DNA of 64,000 nucleotides. It comes from Rhizopus arrhizus. Lineage: Eukaryota > Mucoromycota > Mucoromycetes > Mucorales > Rhizopodaceae. The stretch lies in NCBI GenBank assembly GCA_024220505.1, contig JAKZZE010000028.1, positions 372,001-436,000 on the forward strand. The letters are read 5' to 3'. The notes under the pieces are model-generated. The model saw only the letters and a list, made by a program, of their open reading frames with translations, was not told the DNA's origin and did no database searches. Numbering within the stretch: position 1 is the first letter of the stretch; each line of letters begins with the position of its first letter. A program made the position numbers and the translations under genes. This document shows, one piece after another, positions 21,361-32,127 of this stretch.

Positions 21361-23710
21361 ATGGAATTATTTGACACTAGAGCATCTTCACATAATAAAC
21401 ATTTACAAATAGCATGGTACACATGTACATACTCATAAGTTTTGAACCCACTTACATGCGTTTAGGAATGCTGGAACCGTTGGTATACATTCTAAAATCA
21501 AAAGTAGTTTACTAAGAAAATCAATGATTTTATCATTTGATGTATCCAAATCATGGTATCACATTAAAACACTTGTATACTATTTTACATATATTTTTAA
21601 CATGAGTAAAAAAAAAAAAAAAAAGCGAATTATTATTATCCCATGAATTCAACAACCAAAAGCAAACAATGTTATTAAAAACAAAAGCTCTTTTATTGTT
21701 TGGTATTTCAAATATTTGTAAGCAAAAATCACATTTTTTGTATGGTAAAAAAACTATAGACTTGATATATTTATCTACCAACTTACGAAATCTGAACAGA
21801 AGATTCTATTCATTTATACAACAAAATAAGGATTGGTTTTTTTGATACGAATCATTTGAAATCCATTGATATGGATAAACCCATTGCAAGGTAAACTAAA
21901 TGGTTATTAATAACTTTATCCTTACATACATCAACTATAGCTTCATTACTTTACCTGAAAAAGATAGTCTTTTTGAATATCAATCTCCTCAAGGGCCATT
22001 TTCGGATTTAGTAAAGTGCTCTCCCCCTTGCATATATAAATCGCTTATTCGTTTTATATGTGTATTAGCTTGATATAGGTCCAGTTAATGCCAACGAGCT
22101 TGATCAAGAGCCTTGTTCAGTCTTGAACCGCAACCCCTCCCCTTCACTTATCAATTTATCAGAACTCGAGTCGTTTAACCCTGATTTATTATACTTGAAT
22201 CCAATACAAGACATTACTCGTCAGCAAACAGAAGAACCATTCATGATGGATGGTGTTAATTTTGATATAGAGTAAAATAGAATGCATAAATATAAAAGCA
22301 AACTTAACTTTTCTTAAAGTATTGGTACAGCCTATGATCCTAATGTTCTAATAGACCCCTACCCGAATTTATTAAATGCTGCTAGTGTTCCTGTAAGTGG
22401 TTTGCCTTTTTTTTTTGTTTGGTTTTATTCACCAAATAGTACATGTTGAAAGCGAGCAGTACCTGACAACTTGTCTCAACACTCTTTCTCTTCTTCTACT
22501 ACTTCATCCTTTGCAAGGAGGCTCAGTGGTTCAGGAGAAACTCCTTATTCTGTTACTGGTCAAGTACCTTCTCTGATTCCAGAGGAAGATGAATATCACA
22601 GTGTTACGACTGATGTGCTTGATGTTCTTGTACCAGAGACTGAAACCATCGTTGAATTCAGCCCCAGAAGAAGAGGAAAAAGAAGAAGAATTCAAAGAAT
22701 GATTGTTGCCAATGTACAAGCAACGATGATTACCACCTCTGACTATACAGCTGAAAATATTGTTATATCTCATGCAGTCGTTGAAGAAACGAGGCCTACG
22801 AAAAGGGAAAGATTAAATTATTGGAGAGACCTGATCCGTACACCAACTCTGTCTATCACAGCGCCTTCCATGTCTACAGAGCAGGGAAGAAGTGGTCATT
22901 TATTCAATCCCAAAAGGCGCCATGTTATGGTAAGCGAATAAAATAAAAATATAGGGGCTGCTAAGTAATAATTTTGTAGTCAAATCCAAAATGGATAGAG
23001 AGACCGAGACGCGGTATAAGTAACAGTACATCAGCATCCTTTGGAAGTTATCCTCCTTCAATTACTGGAGGTTCAACTATTAGGTCTACTTCAGGTTAAA
23101 AACTTAATGTTCATAATTCTTTTTCTCTGACACATCTTTAGATCTTACTACCCCTGAATTGCAGCCTTTAGATTTTGGAGAGGCGAACGAGTAAAAAAAA
23201 AAAAAAACGATTAGAAATGAAATTTAAATGACTGACCCCTTGTCTCCTATATTTAGAATGCACGGTGATATTAGAGTATCAAACCATGACGTATTCAATC
23301 ATATAGGCAATAGTAATCTTTTCGATATCGATCCTGATATGGGTTATGATTATCTTCTTGTGGATCATCTTGAAGCTATAGATATCAATAAGTCTGACTC
23401 TGATCAAGAAATGGTATTTTTAGAGTAAGTTAGTGATACTTGTGTTCATACCATTAACTATATCGAACAATAATATAGGGAGATGAGGTTATTTTTAACA
23501 GAGGATTCAAATAAGATTCAATTGGATGATGTACTACAACTAAAGGACTCAACTCTTATTGCTCAATCATTTTATTATGTCTTGGGTAAGCAACCACAGG
23601 TAGAATATTAATTAGAGTAAATTAACCCGTATATAGAATTGGCCAGTAAGAATATAATAAGACCACTGCAAACTGAGCCTTATGGGTCCATTGATATACA
23701 GTTTGTTTAA
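21361..23710 (+). CDS. Kleisin (Rec8/Rad21-like cohesin subunit), highly intron-split
   Basis: Probable cohesin ring subunit, closer to meiotic Rec8 by eye. The C-terminal winged helix is clear: 'STLIAQSFYYVLELASKNIIRPLQTEPYGSIDI' (about 23545-23705) aligns with the kleisin end that binds the SMC1 head, with the family's 'EPYxDI'. The middle holds 'SFITLPEKDSLFEYQSPQGPF', acidic segments, and a basic 'RRGKRRRIQRMIV...MITTSDY' block typical of Rec8/Rad21. The SMC3-binding N-terminus appears fragmented. 'MELFDTRASSHNKHLQIAW' begins at 21361, and 'MLLKTKALLLFGISNICKQKSHFLY' (about 21670-21745) resembles the helix 'ALRLSxxLLLGVxRIY'. Exons from about 21960 are firmer: about 21955-22010, 22080-22275, 22318-22393, 22457-22930, 22980-23095, 23143-23190, 23256-23425, 23480-23586 and 23636-23710. 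N-terminal boundaries are tentative. The candidate start is 22 bp after the BRCC36 stop. Confidence 0.65.
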
Positions 23711-23952
23711 ATCATAAAAATGTTTTTGTTAGCTTTATTATTTATAAAAAATGCGCGGGTATATATTACGATTATTAACAATAACATAATTTTTATGTAA
23801 AAACGTGAATAGCTTAAATAAAAAAAAGTATATATAAAAAAAAGGGAATGTGAATGAGAAAATGAAAAAAAATAAAATAGGATATGAGTCCTTTCTTGCT
23901 GTTGTATGATGTATATATAATTTATATGCTGTATGTATTTATAGTGATTTTC

Positions 23953-24684
23953 TTACAGGTTTCTGTAACGTCTCATGCCCACATTTTTTAATGCTTGAAT
24001 CACAGGGCTCATTCGACATGCTTCCTCCATACGTAAATGACGCTTCAGGGCATCCGTGCGTGCAAATGCCTTTTCACAATTTAAGCAGTAATAGGGTTTA
24101 GCTCCTGTATGAACACGAATGTGTCGTTGAAGATCGTGCTTTCTTGCAAATGAACGAGTACAAAGATTGCAATCATAAATCTTGGTCTTTGTACATTTTG
24201 TAGATTTCATTGAAAATTTCTCCACGTTTGCATAGCCAAAGGTGCCAAATGTGTTCATATTGTGAGTTGTTGGTATATAAGAAGCATAGTTGGTGTTATT
24301 CACAGGCATAGGTGGCATGTAATCGTAAGAAGGGAATGGTGTCATAGTATGTGGCATAAAGCAAGCATTGGGTTGCGTAGGCGATGGTGAGGAAACAAGG
24401 GAAGACGATGAAGATGAGCTGCAAAATGTCATGGCAGATGCAAGGTTGGAAGAATCAGAATAATTAGAAGGATCAGAGTAGTTAAGAGGTGGTGGTTGGA
24501 TCAAGTTGCTTTGATGCTGAGGTGAGGATTCAAATCCTGTGGGAAAGACATAGGGATGCTGCTGCACTGGAAGAGGTATCTTGGTACTATCCCACATTTG
24601 ACAACTGTAGCTTGCTTGATCGGGCAAAATGGAAGTGTTTCCATAATAGTTGAATTCATTTATGCAAAAACAGTCTGGGTACAT
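23953..24684 (-). CDS. C2H2 zinc-finger transcription factor
   Basis: Intronless, 243 residues. The first 160 residues are Ser/Pro/Tyr/Asn-rich and low complexity, with a run 'SSSSSSLVSSPSP', as in fungal activation domains. Two adjacent zinc fingers occupy about residues 170-223: 'YDCNLCTRSFARKHDLQRHIRVH', joined by the standard TGAKPY linker to 'YYCLNCEKAFARTDALKRHLRMEEAC'. The second finger ends in Cys rather than His (C2HC). The 'KHDLQRHIRVHTG' and 'RTDALKRHLR' contact helices resemble the Crz1/calcineurin-response and Msn2-like families, so a stress or calcium response is possible but not shown. Presumably nuclear. The C-terminus 'MRRYRNL' is basic. Confidence 0.85.
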   Translation of the reverse strand: MYPDCFCINEFNYYGNTSILPDQASYSCQMWDSTKIPLPVQQHPYVFPTGFESSPQHQSNLIQPPPLNYSDPSNYSDSSNLASAMTFCSSSSSSSLVSSPSPTQPNACFMPHTMTPFPSYDYMPPMPVNNTNYASYIPTTHNMNTFGTFGYANVEKFSMKSTKCTKTKIYDCNLCTRSFARKHDLQRHIRVHTGAKPYYCLNCEKAFARTDALKRHLRMEEACRMSPVIQALKNVGMRRYRNL

Positions 24685-25393
24685 TTAAGGGTGTTTTAAT
24701 AAGTTTAATAAAAGGCAATCTACCGTTAAAGGAATAATAGAAAAAAAGAAAAAATTAAAAAGTTTTGTGGGTTAATATATGCAAGACAAACGTAAACGTG
24801 GGATTGTTCGTTGTGTAAAAAAAAAAGCGCGTTTTTACTCCTTCCCTTTCTATTTCATGAATTTTCGCTTTATATTAATGAAAAAAATAGGGTCATTAAA
24901 ACAATGTGCAAAAGTTATAGGTATGTGTGGATATTTTGCCCTAAAGGGAGGGAATGTTGAAGCCAAACGATGTCTCATGTAAAATAGCCCATGTTTTACT
25001 ATTGAAAGGTCCCTAAATGTGCAAAGACAGGTGCAAATCGCATCCCCTGAGGGTTTCTTCACTATTCGATGGAGATGAGGGTACGTAATAATAAGAAAAA
25101 ACTGTAAGCTTTTTTCTTTTTTTGCTCCTTCATACAACACCAAAAGAAGAAGGAGTTATGCAACTTTAAAAAGGGGAAATAACAATAAATTAATTTTCAT
25201 TTGTACATTTCGAATACATTGTTCTCAGAAAAGGGAAATAACGAATACGTAGAAAAAAAAAAAGATATAGCCAAAACGATTGTCGGGTACAACGATAGTT
25301 TTGACAAGGTTTTTAATTAAAAATATGAAATAAATTTAATATAAAAAGGTACACATTTCTTCATGTTAAAAATAAATAAAAGCTATTTCAACC

Positions 25394-25470
<77 letters not shown>

Positions 25471-26277
25471 CATACTTTGATTGCTTGCTTTTCCATTTAT
25501 TTCACTAACCTCTCACTTTCTCACCTTTTACAACCTCCTTAAAATTATTTGCGTTGGCTTCTCATTCTCTTTCTTGTAATATTAGGGATAACGCGAGGGC
25601 GTTTTGGACAACACAGATGTTTGATTACAGAAGCATCGATTCATTCCAATGCATCAAAGCCATAATTCTACTCTCAGAATAATTTATTCTATAGCCAAGT
25701 TTAGCAATTAGACTGTAGTTTTATTTATTTATTTTTTTTCGAGGGAAAAGATAAAGGCAAGACTAATTTTCAAAAACAATCGAATTACATACAAAAGAAC
25801 TAAGGCAATATAAAAAAAAGGGTATGTTTTTTTTTGTGCGTTATGGCAACAAAATAACCCGCCGTTACAAAACGAACATATGTCACTTACTCCTTTCCCT
25901 TTTCCCCCCAAGTCCCCTTTTTCATATGCTTTCCTCTTTCTCCTATTTTCGTATTTCTCTTTTGTTCGATGAATCGAAAGAGACAATGATGTAAATTATA
26001 TACAATTTAGTATTTCAGCCAATCTAAAAGAGGAAGATTTACTTTACTGCATTTTCTACTTATAAAGCAGGGGGTGCATCTATCTATGATCGCTTACTGC
26101 CTTCGTGATGCTTAAGATAAAATTATGCAAAAGAGAAGCAATTTGTTACAATGATTCATGAATGTAAATTTATTATTTTTATTTCTCTTTTTTTTTTAAA
26201 TATTATTCAACAAATCTCTTTAAATAAAAGAATTTTCTTTCTTTTTCTTTTACATGTTTTATTACACAAAAAGTCTT
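24685..26277. other. Intergenic region with long poly(T) tract
   Basis: No convincing coding sequence. The left part (about 24690-25150) lies upstream of the zinc-finger gene, probably holding its leader and promoter. A pure T run of 76 bases is at 25395-25470. To the right lie the 3' flank and T-rich polyadenylation region of the complex I gene, with further short T runs. Confidence 0.45.
25395..25470. repeat. 76-base poly(T) homopolymer
   Basis: Seventy-six consecutive T residues, directly counted. It could be the tail of an old retroposed sequence on the minus strand or a replication-slippage expansion of a promoter tract. No target-site duplication is obvious at its ends. Homopolymers of this length are also prone to sequencing error. 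Confidence 0.95.
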
Positions 26278-28692
26278 CTAAGCAGTAGCAGCTTGTGCTT
26301 CAGGTTCAAGCTCGTTATTTTGAACCCAAGTTTTGGTACATTTAGCCATTGTACTAGAAGCACGAGAGATAGGATCTGTACGGTAAAAGTTCTTGATGAC
26401 TGAAGTCAAGACTTCGCCTGTGCTTTGTGCGTTGGGTTTACGTTGGACAGCTAAACCAATTTGACTGATAGATGGAGTTTCAATCACATCGTAGCGAGTC
26501 AAGGCAGGACTGATCTCGGATAAACGAGAACGAACGGATGGGAGATCATCGTAAGGAAGTGTGTGACCAGCAACTTCTGATAAGGCACGAATAATCTTCC
26601 AATCTTCACGAGCAGCAGCAGGGGGATTTACGCCTGCGCGTGTGATTTGTGTACGGCCTTCGGTGTTGACATAGGTAGCATTCTTCTCAGTGAAGGCAGA
26701 ACCAGGAAGAATGACATCAGCATATTGAGCACCAACATCACCATGGTGGCCTTGGTAGACAACAAAAGCATCCTTGGGAATATCGGAAGCACTGACTTCA
26801 TCAGCATTCAAGAGATAGAGGAAATCGACAGGAGAAGAGATGGCTTCAGAGGAGCTGGGAACAAAACCAACTTCATAAGCAGCGGTTCTACTGGCAGCAC
26901 GTTGCAAGACATTTACACCGTTCCATCCATCTTGAAACAAGGTGCTCTTGAATTTGTCAGAGAGTTCAGAGACCTTGGATAAGATGTATTCACTGTCCTT
27001 TGCATTTTCTACAACAGCAGATCCAACGACAATCATGGGCTTCTTGGCTTCAGCAAGACGCTTGGCAAAGGGATGAGAACCGTTCAAGATCTTTTCGATA
27101 TCATTTGTGTTATCACCAATGTGAGCATATTCATAGTTCAAGTCATCAGCTTGACCAATCAAACCGAGGTCTTGACCATTATGAAGGAAAGCCTTACGGA
27201 AACGTGTGTTCAAGATTGGAGCTTCATGACGAGGATTGGTGCCGATCAAGAGAACAACATCAGCCTCTTCGGCACCAGCAATGGTGGAATTCAAGGTGTA
27301 GTTGGAACGGAAATCAGCATTAATGGCTAAAGGCTTGGAACCGTTGGGAGCATCGATAGTTAGGTTTTCAGAACCAATGCGGTTGAAGAGATCCTTGAGG
27401 GCAACCATAGATTCAGCATCGGCAAGGTGGCCAGCAACAGCTTTGGCGGAGTTACCCTTTACCTTTGTAAGTTCATCACTCACACGCTTCAATGCCTTTT
27501 CCCAAGAGGCAGGCACAAAACGGTTACCCTCACGGACTAAGGGGGTTGTCAAACGTTGAACTTTCAAACCATCATAAAAGAAACGGGTCTTATCTGAAAT
27601 CCATTCTTCGTTAATTTCATCATTCATTCTAGGCAAGATACGCATGACTTCAACACCACGGGTGTCAAGACGAATGTTGGAACCGATGGCATCTGAAACA
27701 TCAATTGTTTCGTATTTCTTCAGTTCCCAAGGTCTTGCTCTCATGTTGTAAGGTTTGGAAGTCAAGGCACCGACAGGACAAAGGTCAATGACGTTACCAG
27801 ACATTTCTGAGTCAATAGTCTTTTCGATATATGTGCTAATTTGCATATCATTGCCTCTGCCACTGGTACCAAGTTCAGTGGCACCAGCAACTTCGTTGGC
27901 AAAACGGACACAACGAGTACACTGAATACAACGTGTCATCTCGGTGTTGATAAGAGGTCCAAAATCTTTGTCTTCAACAGCACGCTTGCCTACAGGCTCA
28001 TGGAAACGACCACGATCAGTACCGTAACGCATGCTCTGATCCTGAAGGTCACATTCACCACCTTGATCACAAATGGGACAATCCAAGGGGTGGTTGTATA
28101 ACAAAAATTCCATCACACCTTCACGGGCCTTGTGAACTAAGGGGCTGTTTGTCTTGACCTTCATACCGGGCATAACAGGATAAGCACAAGAAGCAACTGG
28201 CTTAGGTGCACGTTCGACTTCGACAAGACACATACGACAATTACCTGCAACTGAAAGACGTTCTATCATAAAAAAGAATGGTAAGTTCAACTGTCTACAA
28301 AATTATTTGTATTATCATCTCTCTCTTTCTCTGCTGTATAAATTCGTACCATGATAACAGAAGCGAGGAATCTGTTTATTGATTTTCAAATAAAAAATTA
28401 GTCATTTTTTGTTGTAAATGTTAAATTCGACAATTGAATCCTTACATCAGCACCAGCTTTTTCACAAGCTTGAATCAATGCAGCTCCTTTTTCAATCATG
28501 ACAGATTTTCCATCAATAAAAACTTCGACTTCTTCTTTGACATGTGTTGAAGCAGTAAATGCACGAACTAAAAAAAAAAAAAAAAAGGCTTAAATAAATG
28601 AAAAAGTGGTGCTTGAAATGTAATCTACCTCCAGTTTTTAAAAGGCTAGGTGCTCTACGTGCTACGCTTGTTTTGTTGATGGCGCGCAACAT
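26278..28692 (-). CDS. NDUFS1: NADH-ubiquinone oxidoreductase 75/78 kDa subunit, mitochondrial (NDUFS1/NuoG)
   Basis: The largest peripheral-arm subunit of respiratory complex I, carrying iron-sulfur clusters N1b, N4 and N5. The start ATG (28692-28690) begins a basic presequence ([19 protein letters not shown]). A second exon gives '[30 protein letters not shown]'-type ferredoxin fold sequence. A tiny exon of 22 bases (about 28370-28349) supplies 'IPRFCYH', and the main exon from about 28268 continues '[12 protein letters not shown]', so the 2Fe-2S Cys set spans the junctions. Then come '[18 protein letters not shown]' (N5 His/Cys set) and '[16 protein letters not shown]' with a later 'CPVGALTS' (N4). 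The molybdopterin-oxidoreductase-like domain lacks cofactor, as in the family. Total length is close to the usual 720-740 residues. The stop is TAG at 26278-26280. Confidence 0.95.
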
Positions 28693-29309
28693 TTTTATAT
28701 TCTATAATTTATAAAGTTGGGAGTGGGGGGTTGAAGTTTATAAATAAGTGAAGGTCCAAAAAAAAAAAGAAAATTGAACCGCCTGCTCATAAGATAATAC
28801 AGCTCAAAACATTTTTAATTCAGCAGGTACAAAAACCTTTTTACATTGGCGGGGAAAAAAGAAGCAAGGGTGGGTTTCGGTCAATTAAAGCTGATTTGTG
28901 ACGCAAGCAGATCAATCTATTTATTTATTTGACCTCCACTGTTTTACAGAATTTAAAACATTTGAAGGACATGTTCATTAAAGTGATTGATTTGTAAAAA
29001 AGATAAAAACAAAATGACATCGTTGTCTTTCAAAAAACAGGATGGGAGAAAGTGTCTCATAGGTTTCTGAAGACATGAAGTCTTGCAAACAGTCAAATTT
29101 GAATTCCAATTCACGTGCATTTATGGAAATAATGTGAGGCAATTGCTCTTTAAAAGCACTTGGTCCAGCGCTGATTCTATCTATTCTATCAACAAGCTCA
29201 TTTACTTCATTACTGAGCTCGCTGCTACTATTTACTTAACTGGCTTGCTGAGATATCGAGCTTTCACCAACATTCTGTCGAAACATGACTATTTATTATA
29301 TTTGGAATA
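28693..29309. other. Intergenic region left of the transposon island
   Basis: Contains the promoter of the complex I gene (A-rich tract near 28758-28770). A plus-strand open frame begins at 29083 and is cut by the inverted-repeat terminus at 29310. In that frame the TA at the junction would complete a TAA if the island were absent. No family is recognised for the frame. Confidence 0.35.
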
Positions 29310-29490
29310 CAGTCGACGAAAAAAGGTTGGCTCAATAAAAAAAATGATTGGTCAATTCGAAATGGAAATGGGTCACTGATTCTGAAAATGAGTCAGCCAA
29401 TGAAAATGGGTCATAATTTTGAAAATGAGTCGAAATTTTGAAAATGGATCATGAAGACAAAAATGGGTCAGCGTTTTGAAAATGGATCGT
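29310..29490. repeat. Left terminal inverted repeat with subterminal motif array
   Basis: Begins CAGTCGACG immediately after a TA dinucleotide (29308-29309). It continues with 'AAAAAAGGTTGGCTCAATAAAA' and then about seven copies of a nonamer AAATGRRTC between 29365 and 29489. The reverse complement of 43507-43659 matches nearly base for base, apart from an extra segment of about 37 bases here. TA flanks and a terminal CAG-like end next to a Tc1-type transposase indicate a Tc1/mariner terminus. The iterated nonamers are likely transposase-binding sites (inference). Confidence 0.8.
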
Positions 29491-29526
29491 CAATACAGAA
29501 ATACAGTGCATGCATTTTTTTGCTTC

Positions 29527-30808
29527 TTATAGTTCTTTCTCGCAATTCAAACATCTTTGCCAGAATGTCAAGGAATGCTTTATCCAATTCTCGCAATCTT
29601 TTCTGCTGATGTGAAGTGATGCGTTGCGAATACGATCAGAGATTTTTTCATTCTGTCTGACAGAAGAAGGATCGTTATTTACAACAGTCTTCAGCTTGGA
29701 CCAAAACTCCTCAATTGGATTCAAAAAAGGAGAATAAGGGGGGCAAAAAGAGAAGCTTATAGCCACGCTGCTCAACCCAACTTCCAATAAGTGCAGCCTT
29801 GTGAATGGATGCATTATCAAGAACTAGATATTTATAGCTCATGTTAGCCGCATCCAGTGTCGTAAGGACTTGCTTAATGTATTCAGGAAAGTCGCTGCTG
29901 GTAGTACCCTTCTTCTTGGAGGCTTGAGCCTTCTCGCCAGTTCGAGTTCGCTTTCTACTCCTATCACCAAGTACAACTTCTTTTCTGGATAGTGTGATTA
30001 AGCCACTCTTGCAAATGGCACCCAAGGTGCTGACATTTGCTCCCTTCGTTTGAACATCAATTTTGCAAGGTGTTCCAGCCTCAGGCCATCCATATGAGCG
30101 ATGCATACTCCTATTGAAACCAGCTTCATCCAAGAATACACATTTATTCATAAAGTCTATGTTCTGACTAATCCAGTATGCCACCGCATCTCGTCTTTTA
30201 GCAATAGTTTCATCCGTATTTCTGCCATAATATCTGGGAATGATACGCTTGTAGGTCAAGTGGCACTTCTTCTTCATGTGGTTTTCAACTGATCTGGGGG
30301 CGATCTGTATATCTCTGAATTTTTTTGACAGGTGGTCTGTAACAGCTTCAACTGTCAATGTTGGCTCATGAGCCAGCAGTTCAAAGATAAATACAGTATG
30401 TTCATCTTGTAGTATTGTTGACCGTCCCTTTCTTTCTTTGGCCACGACAGAGTCAGGGAATCCTCTTTCACCTACCTCGCTTGTCATTTGATGCCACTGC
30501 TTGATTTTACGAATAGCTGTTGACCTGGGAAGCCCTACCTTTCTACTCGCTTCACTGATAGACATACTCTCAAATTCTTGCAACAGATTGATCAAATTGA
30601 CTACCTTTGTTTGGTTCTTCGTAATGTATGATCCCCTTTCCTTTTTTACTACATCAAGAGAGGTCTCTTTGGAGTGAGGTTTAGTTTTTTTCTTAGCTTC
30701 CCTTTGTGCTGCATTTACTGCTGCAGTCTCTTCCCAGTCCATATATGATTGAATCATTACAGGTACTATCTCACTGTCAAAATTGTATTCTTCATTCATG
30801 TTTAGCAA
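29527..30808 (-). pseudogene. Tc1/mariner DD34E transposase, frameshifted
   Basis: Two frames (30808-29711 and the 3' part of 29820-29527) together encode one transposase. The N-terminal part has paired helix-turn-helix segments ('SISEASRKVGLPRSTAIRKIKQW' and 'SKKFRDIQIAPRSVENHMKK') for TIR binding. The catalytic triad is D in 'VFLDEAGFNRSMHRSYGW', D in 'LVLDNASIHK' and E in 'NPIEEFWSKLK', with 34 residues between the last two, the Tc1 spacing. The frame breaks at a run of six C (six G on plus, about 29737-29742) between 'LLFLPP' and 'YSPFLNPIEEF'. One base too many explains the break, so the copy is presumably inactive unless the run is a sequencing error. Its 3' end is next to the left inverted repeat. 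Confidence 0.85.
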
Positions 30809-30849
30809 TATGAAAAAATCAAGAAGAGAAAAAGAGGAGAAGATTTAGC

Positions 30850-31035
30850 TAATCCTCAAACTGTGTTGTCATGGTAGATTTAATTGTTTATTCAAGATTT
30901 TCGTTCAATCCGAGCTATCTGTTAATGAAGATCCATGCGTTGTACACATACACACACACAAATTTAGGTATCATAAATTGCTTATATGCACAGAGGAGAT
31001 AAATAAGACCGTCCAATGATAGGCAAAGAACAGGA
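30850..31035. other. Unassigned spacer inside the island
   Basis: Lies between the transposase start and the next coding remnant. If the Tc1 element were a simple one, its second inverted repeat should be here. I find no CAGTCGAC-like end, which supports either a large insertion or a composite element. A short CA run occurs at about 30948-30960. Confidence 0.4.
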
Positions 31036-31302
31036 GTTGCATGTGGATCATCAGATTTAAAAGGAACATACAAAAATAACACTCCTGTACCAGTAAAGGC
31101 AGGTTATTCATCCTTCATCTTTTTTGTTGGTACATTGAAACTGACATCAATTTACAAGTAGAAAGTGCAAGGAGCCATCACTGAACGTGCTGTTGTAATC
31201 CCTGTGGATGAATTCCTTACTACTGTGACATGCTGTCATTGCCATGGTAGAGTTGAAAACATTCTTCGTCTTGCACACCGCCCTTGTGAGCACAAATAAG
31301 TA
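31036..31302 (+). pseudogene. Fanzor/TnpB-like nuclease remnant (RuvC-adjacent + half zinc ribbon)
   Basis: A segment 'SSDLKGTYKNNTPVPVK' is followed, after what looks like an intron, by 'ITERAVVIPVDEFLTTVTCCHCHGRVENI' and a stop after 'CEHK'. The order 'TPxPVK ... xRAxVIPVDEFxTSxxCxxCH' resembles the C-terminal region of eukaryotic TnpB homologues (Fanzor), in which a Cys4 zinc ribbon interrupts RuvC. Only the first CxxC pair is visible, and the second pair with the 'WNRDVNA' acidic residue is missing, so this is a broken fragment. The assignment is inference from remembered family patterns. An unrelated zinc-ribbon protein is possible. Confidence 0.4.
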
Positions 31303-31372
31303 GGAAGAAAAATATAGAAATCTTTTAAAAGAATTCCAACGTCATATTGATAACAAGCTTGCAACCACCTTT

Positions 31373-32035
31373 ACAAAACTTGCCACAGAGTCCCACTTTC
31401 AAGTAATCTCTCACAATGTACAAAATTTGAAAGCTCACATCGACCAAATTGAAAATGATCCGGTATATCTTAGCTCTAATGTCATTTTACTCTACGAAAC
31501 TTGGACTTTGACTTCAAATACTTTACAAATTCCTGATTTCCGAATGGCATCTGTAGTCCATTGCCCAAGTGAAACTGTACGTAAAGCCATTGGCTCTTGT
31601 TGTTACATTTCTACCGCAATAACGGACAGCGTTTCTACTCATTCCAAGCTTTTGATTTAGAACAGCAACAACACATCTGTCAGTACATCTTGGGTAATTA
31701 TCAACAATGAACTTTACTGTAGTGTTTATGCATCTCCTGGTGTCCCTACTACGTTGTTGTTACAAGCAATTAGGCACATCATCGAACAATGCGCAAGCAA
31801 AATTGTTATCGCAGGTGATTTCAACATCAACTTTAACGAAGAATCCTCAAAAAAGACGGCGCTTATGAATTTATTGCATGAAAATGGACTGCAAAGCTCT
31901 TTGCCCAATGCAGTCTAGCCGTCTACTAAAGAAGGTACTTTAATTGATAATATCTTTACAGACAAACAAGTATATGATTCAGGAAGATACATCTCTCTTA
32001 TCAGTTATTATGATCCTTTGTGGGTACGTTTCTAA
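31373..32035 (+). pseudogene. Endonuclease/exonuclease/phosphatase-fold (EEP) domain remnant, Helitron- or LINE-type
   Basis: One frame, interrupted by stops at about 31658 and 31916, reads 'FQVISHNVQNLKAHIDQI', 'VILLYETWTL', 'YCSVYASPG', 'KIVIAGDFNINF' and 'GTLIDNIFTD'. These are the EEP hallmarks: an early Asn, the Glu of 'ETW', the 'GDFN' metal-binding Asp/Asn and the late Ser/Thr-x-Ile-Asp strand. In Mucoromycota such a domain is found fused to Helitron/Helentron helicases as well as in LINEs. No reverse transcriptase follows and GC-rich hairpins lie directly downstream, so a Helitron-type origin is my guess. The in-frame stops show it is dead. Confidence 0.6.
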
Positions 32036-32127
32036 AAAATGATGTGAAATAAAATATGTTTATAAAGCAAATAACTTCGGAAAAAAAAATGTCTTATTAA
32101 TGACGTCAACAGATGAGCCACCGGGCA

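Noticed and set aside
26647..28101. Several plus-strand ORFs across the complex I gene
   Set aside because: Shadows of the conserved minus-strand frame, with no domains of their own.
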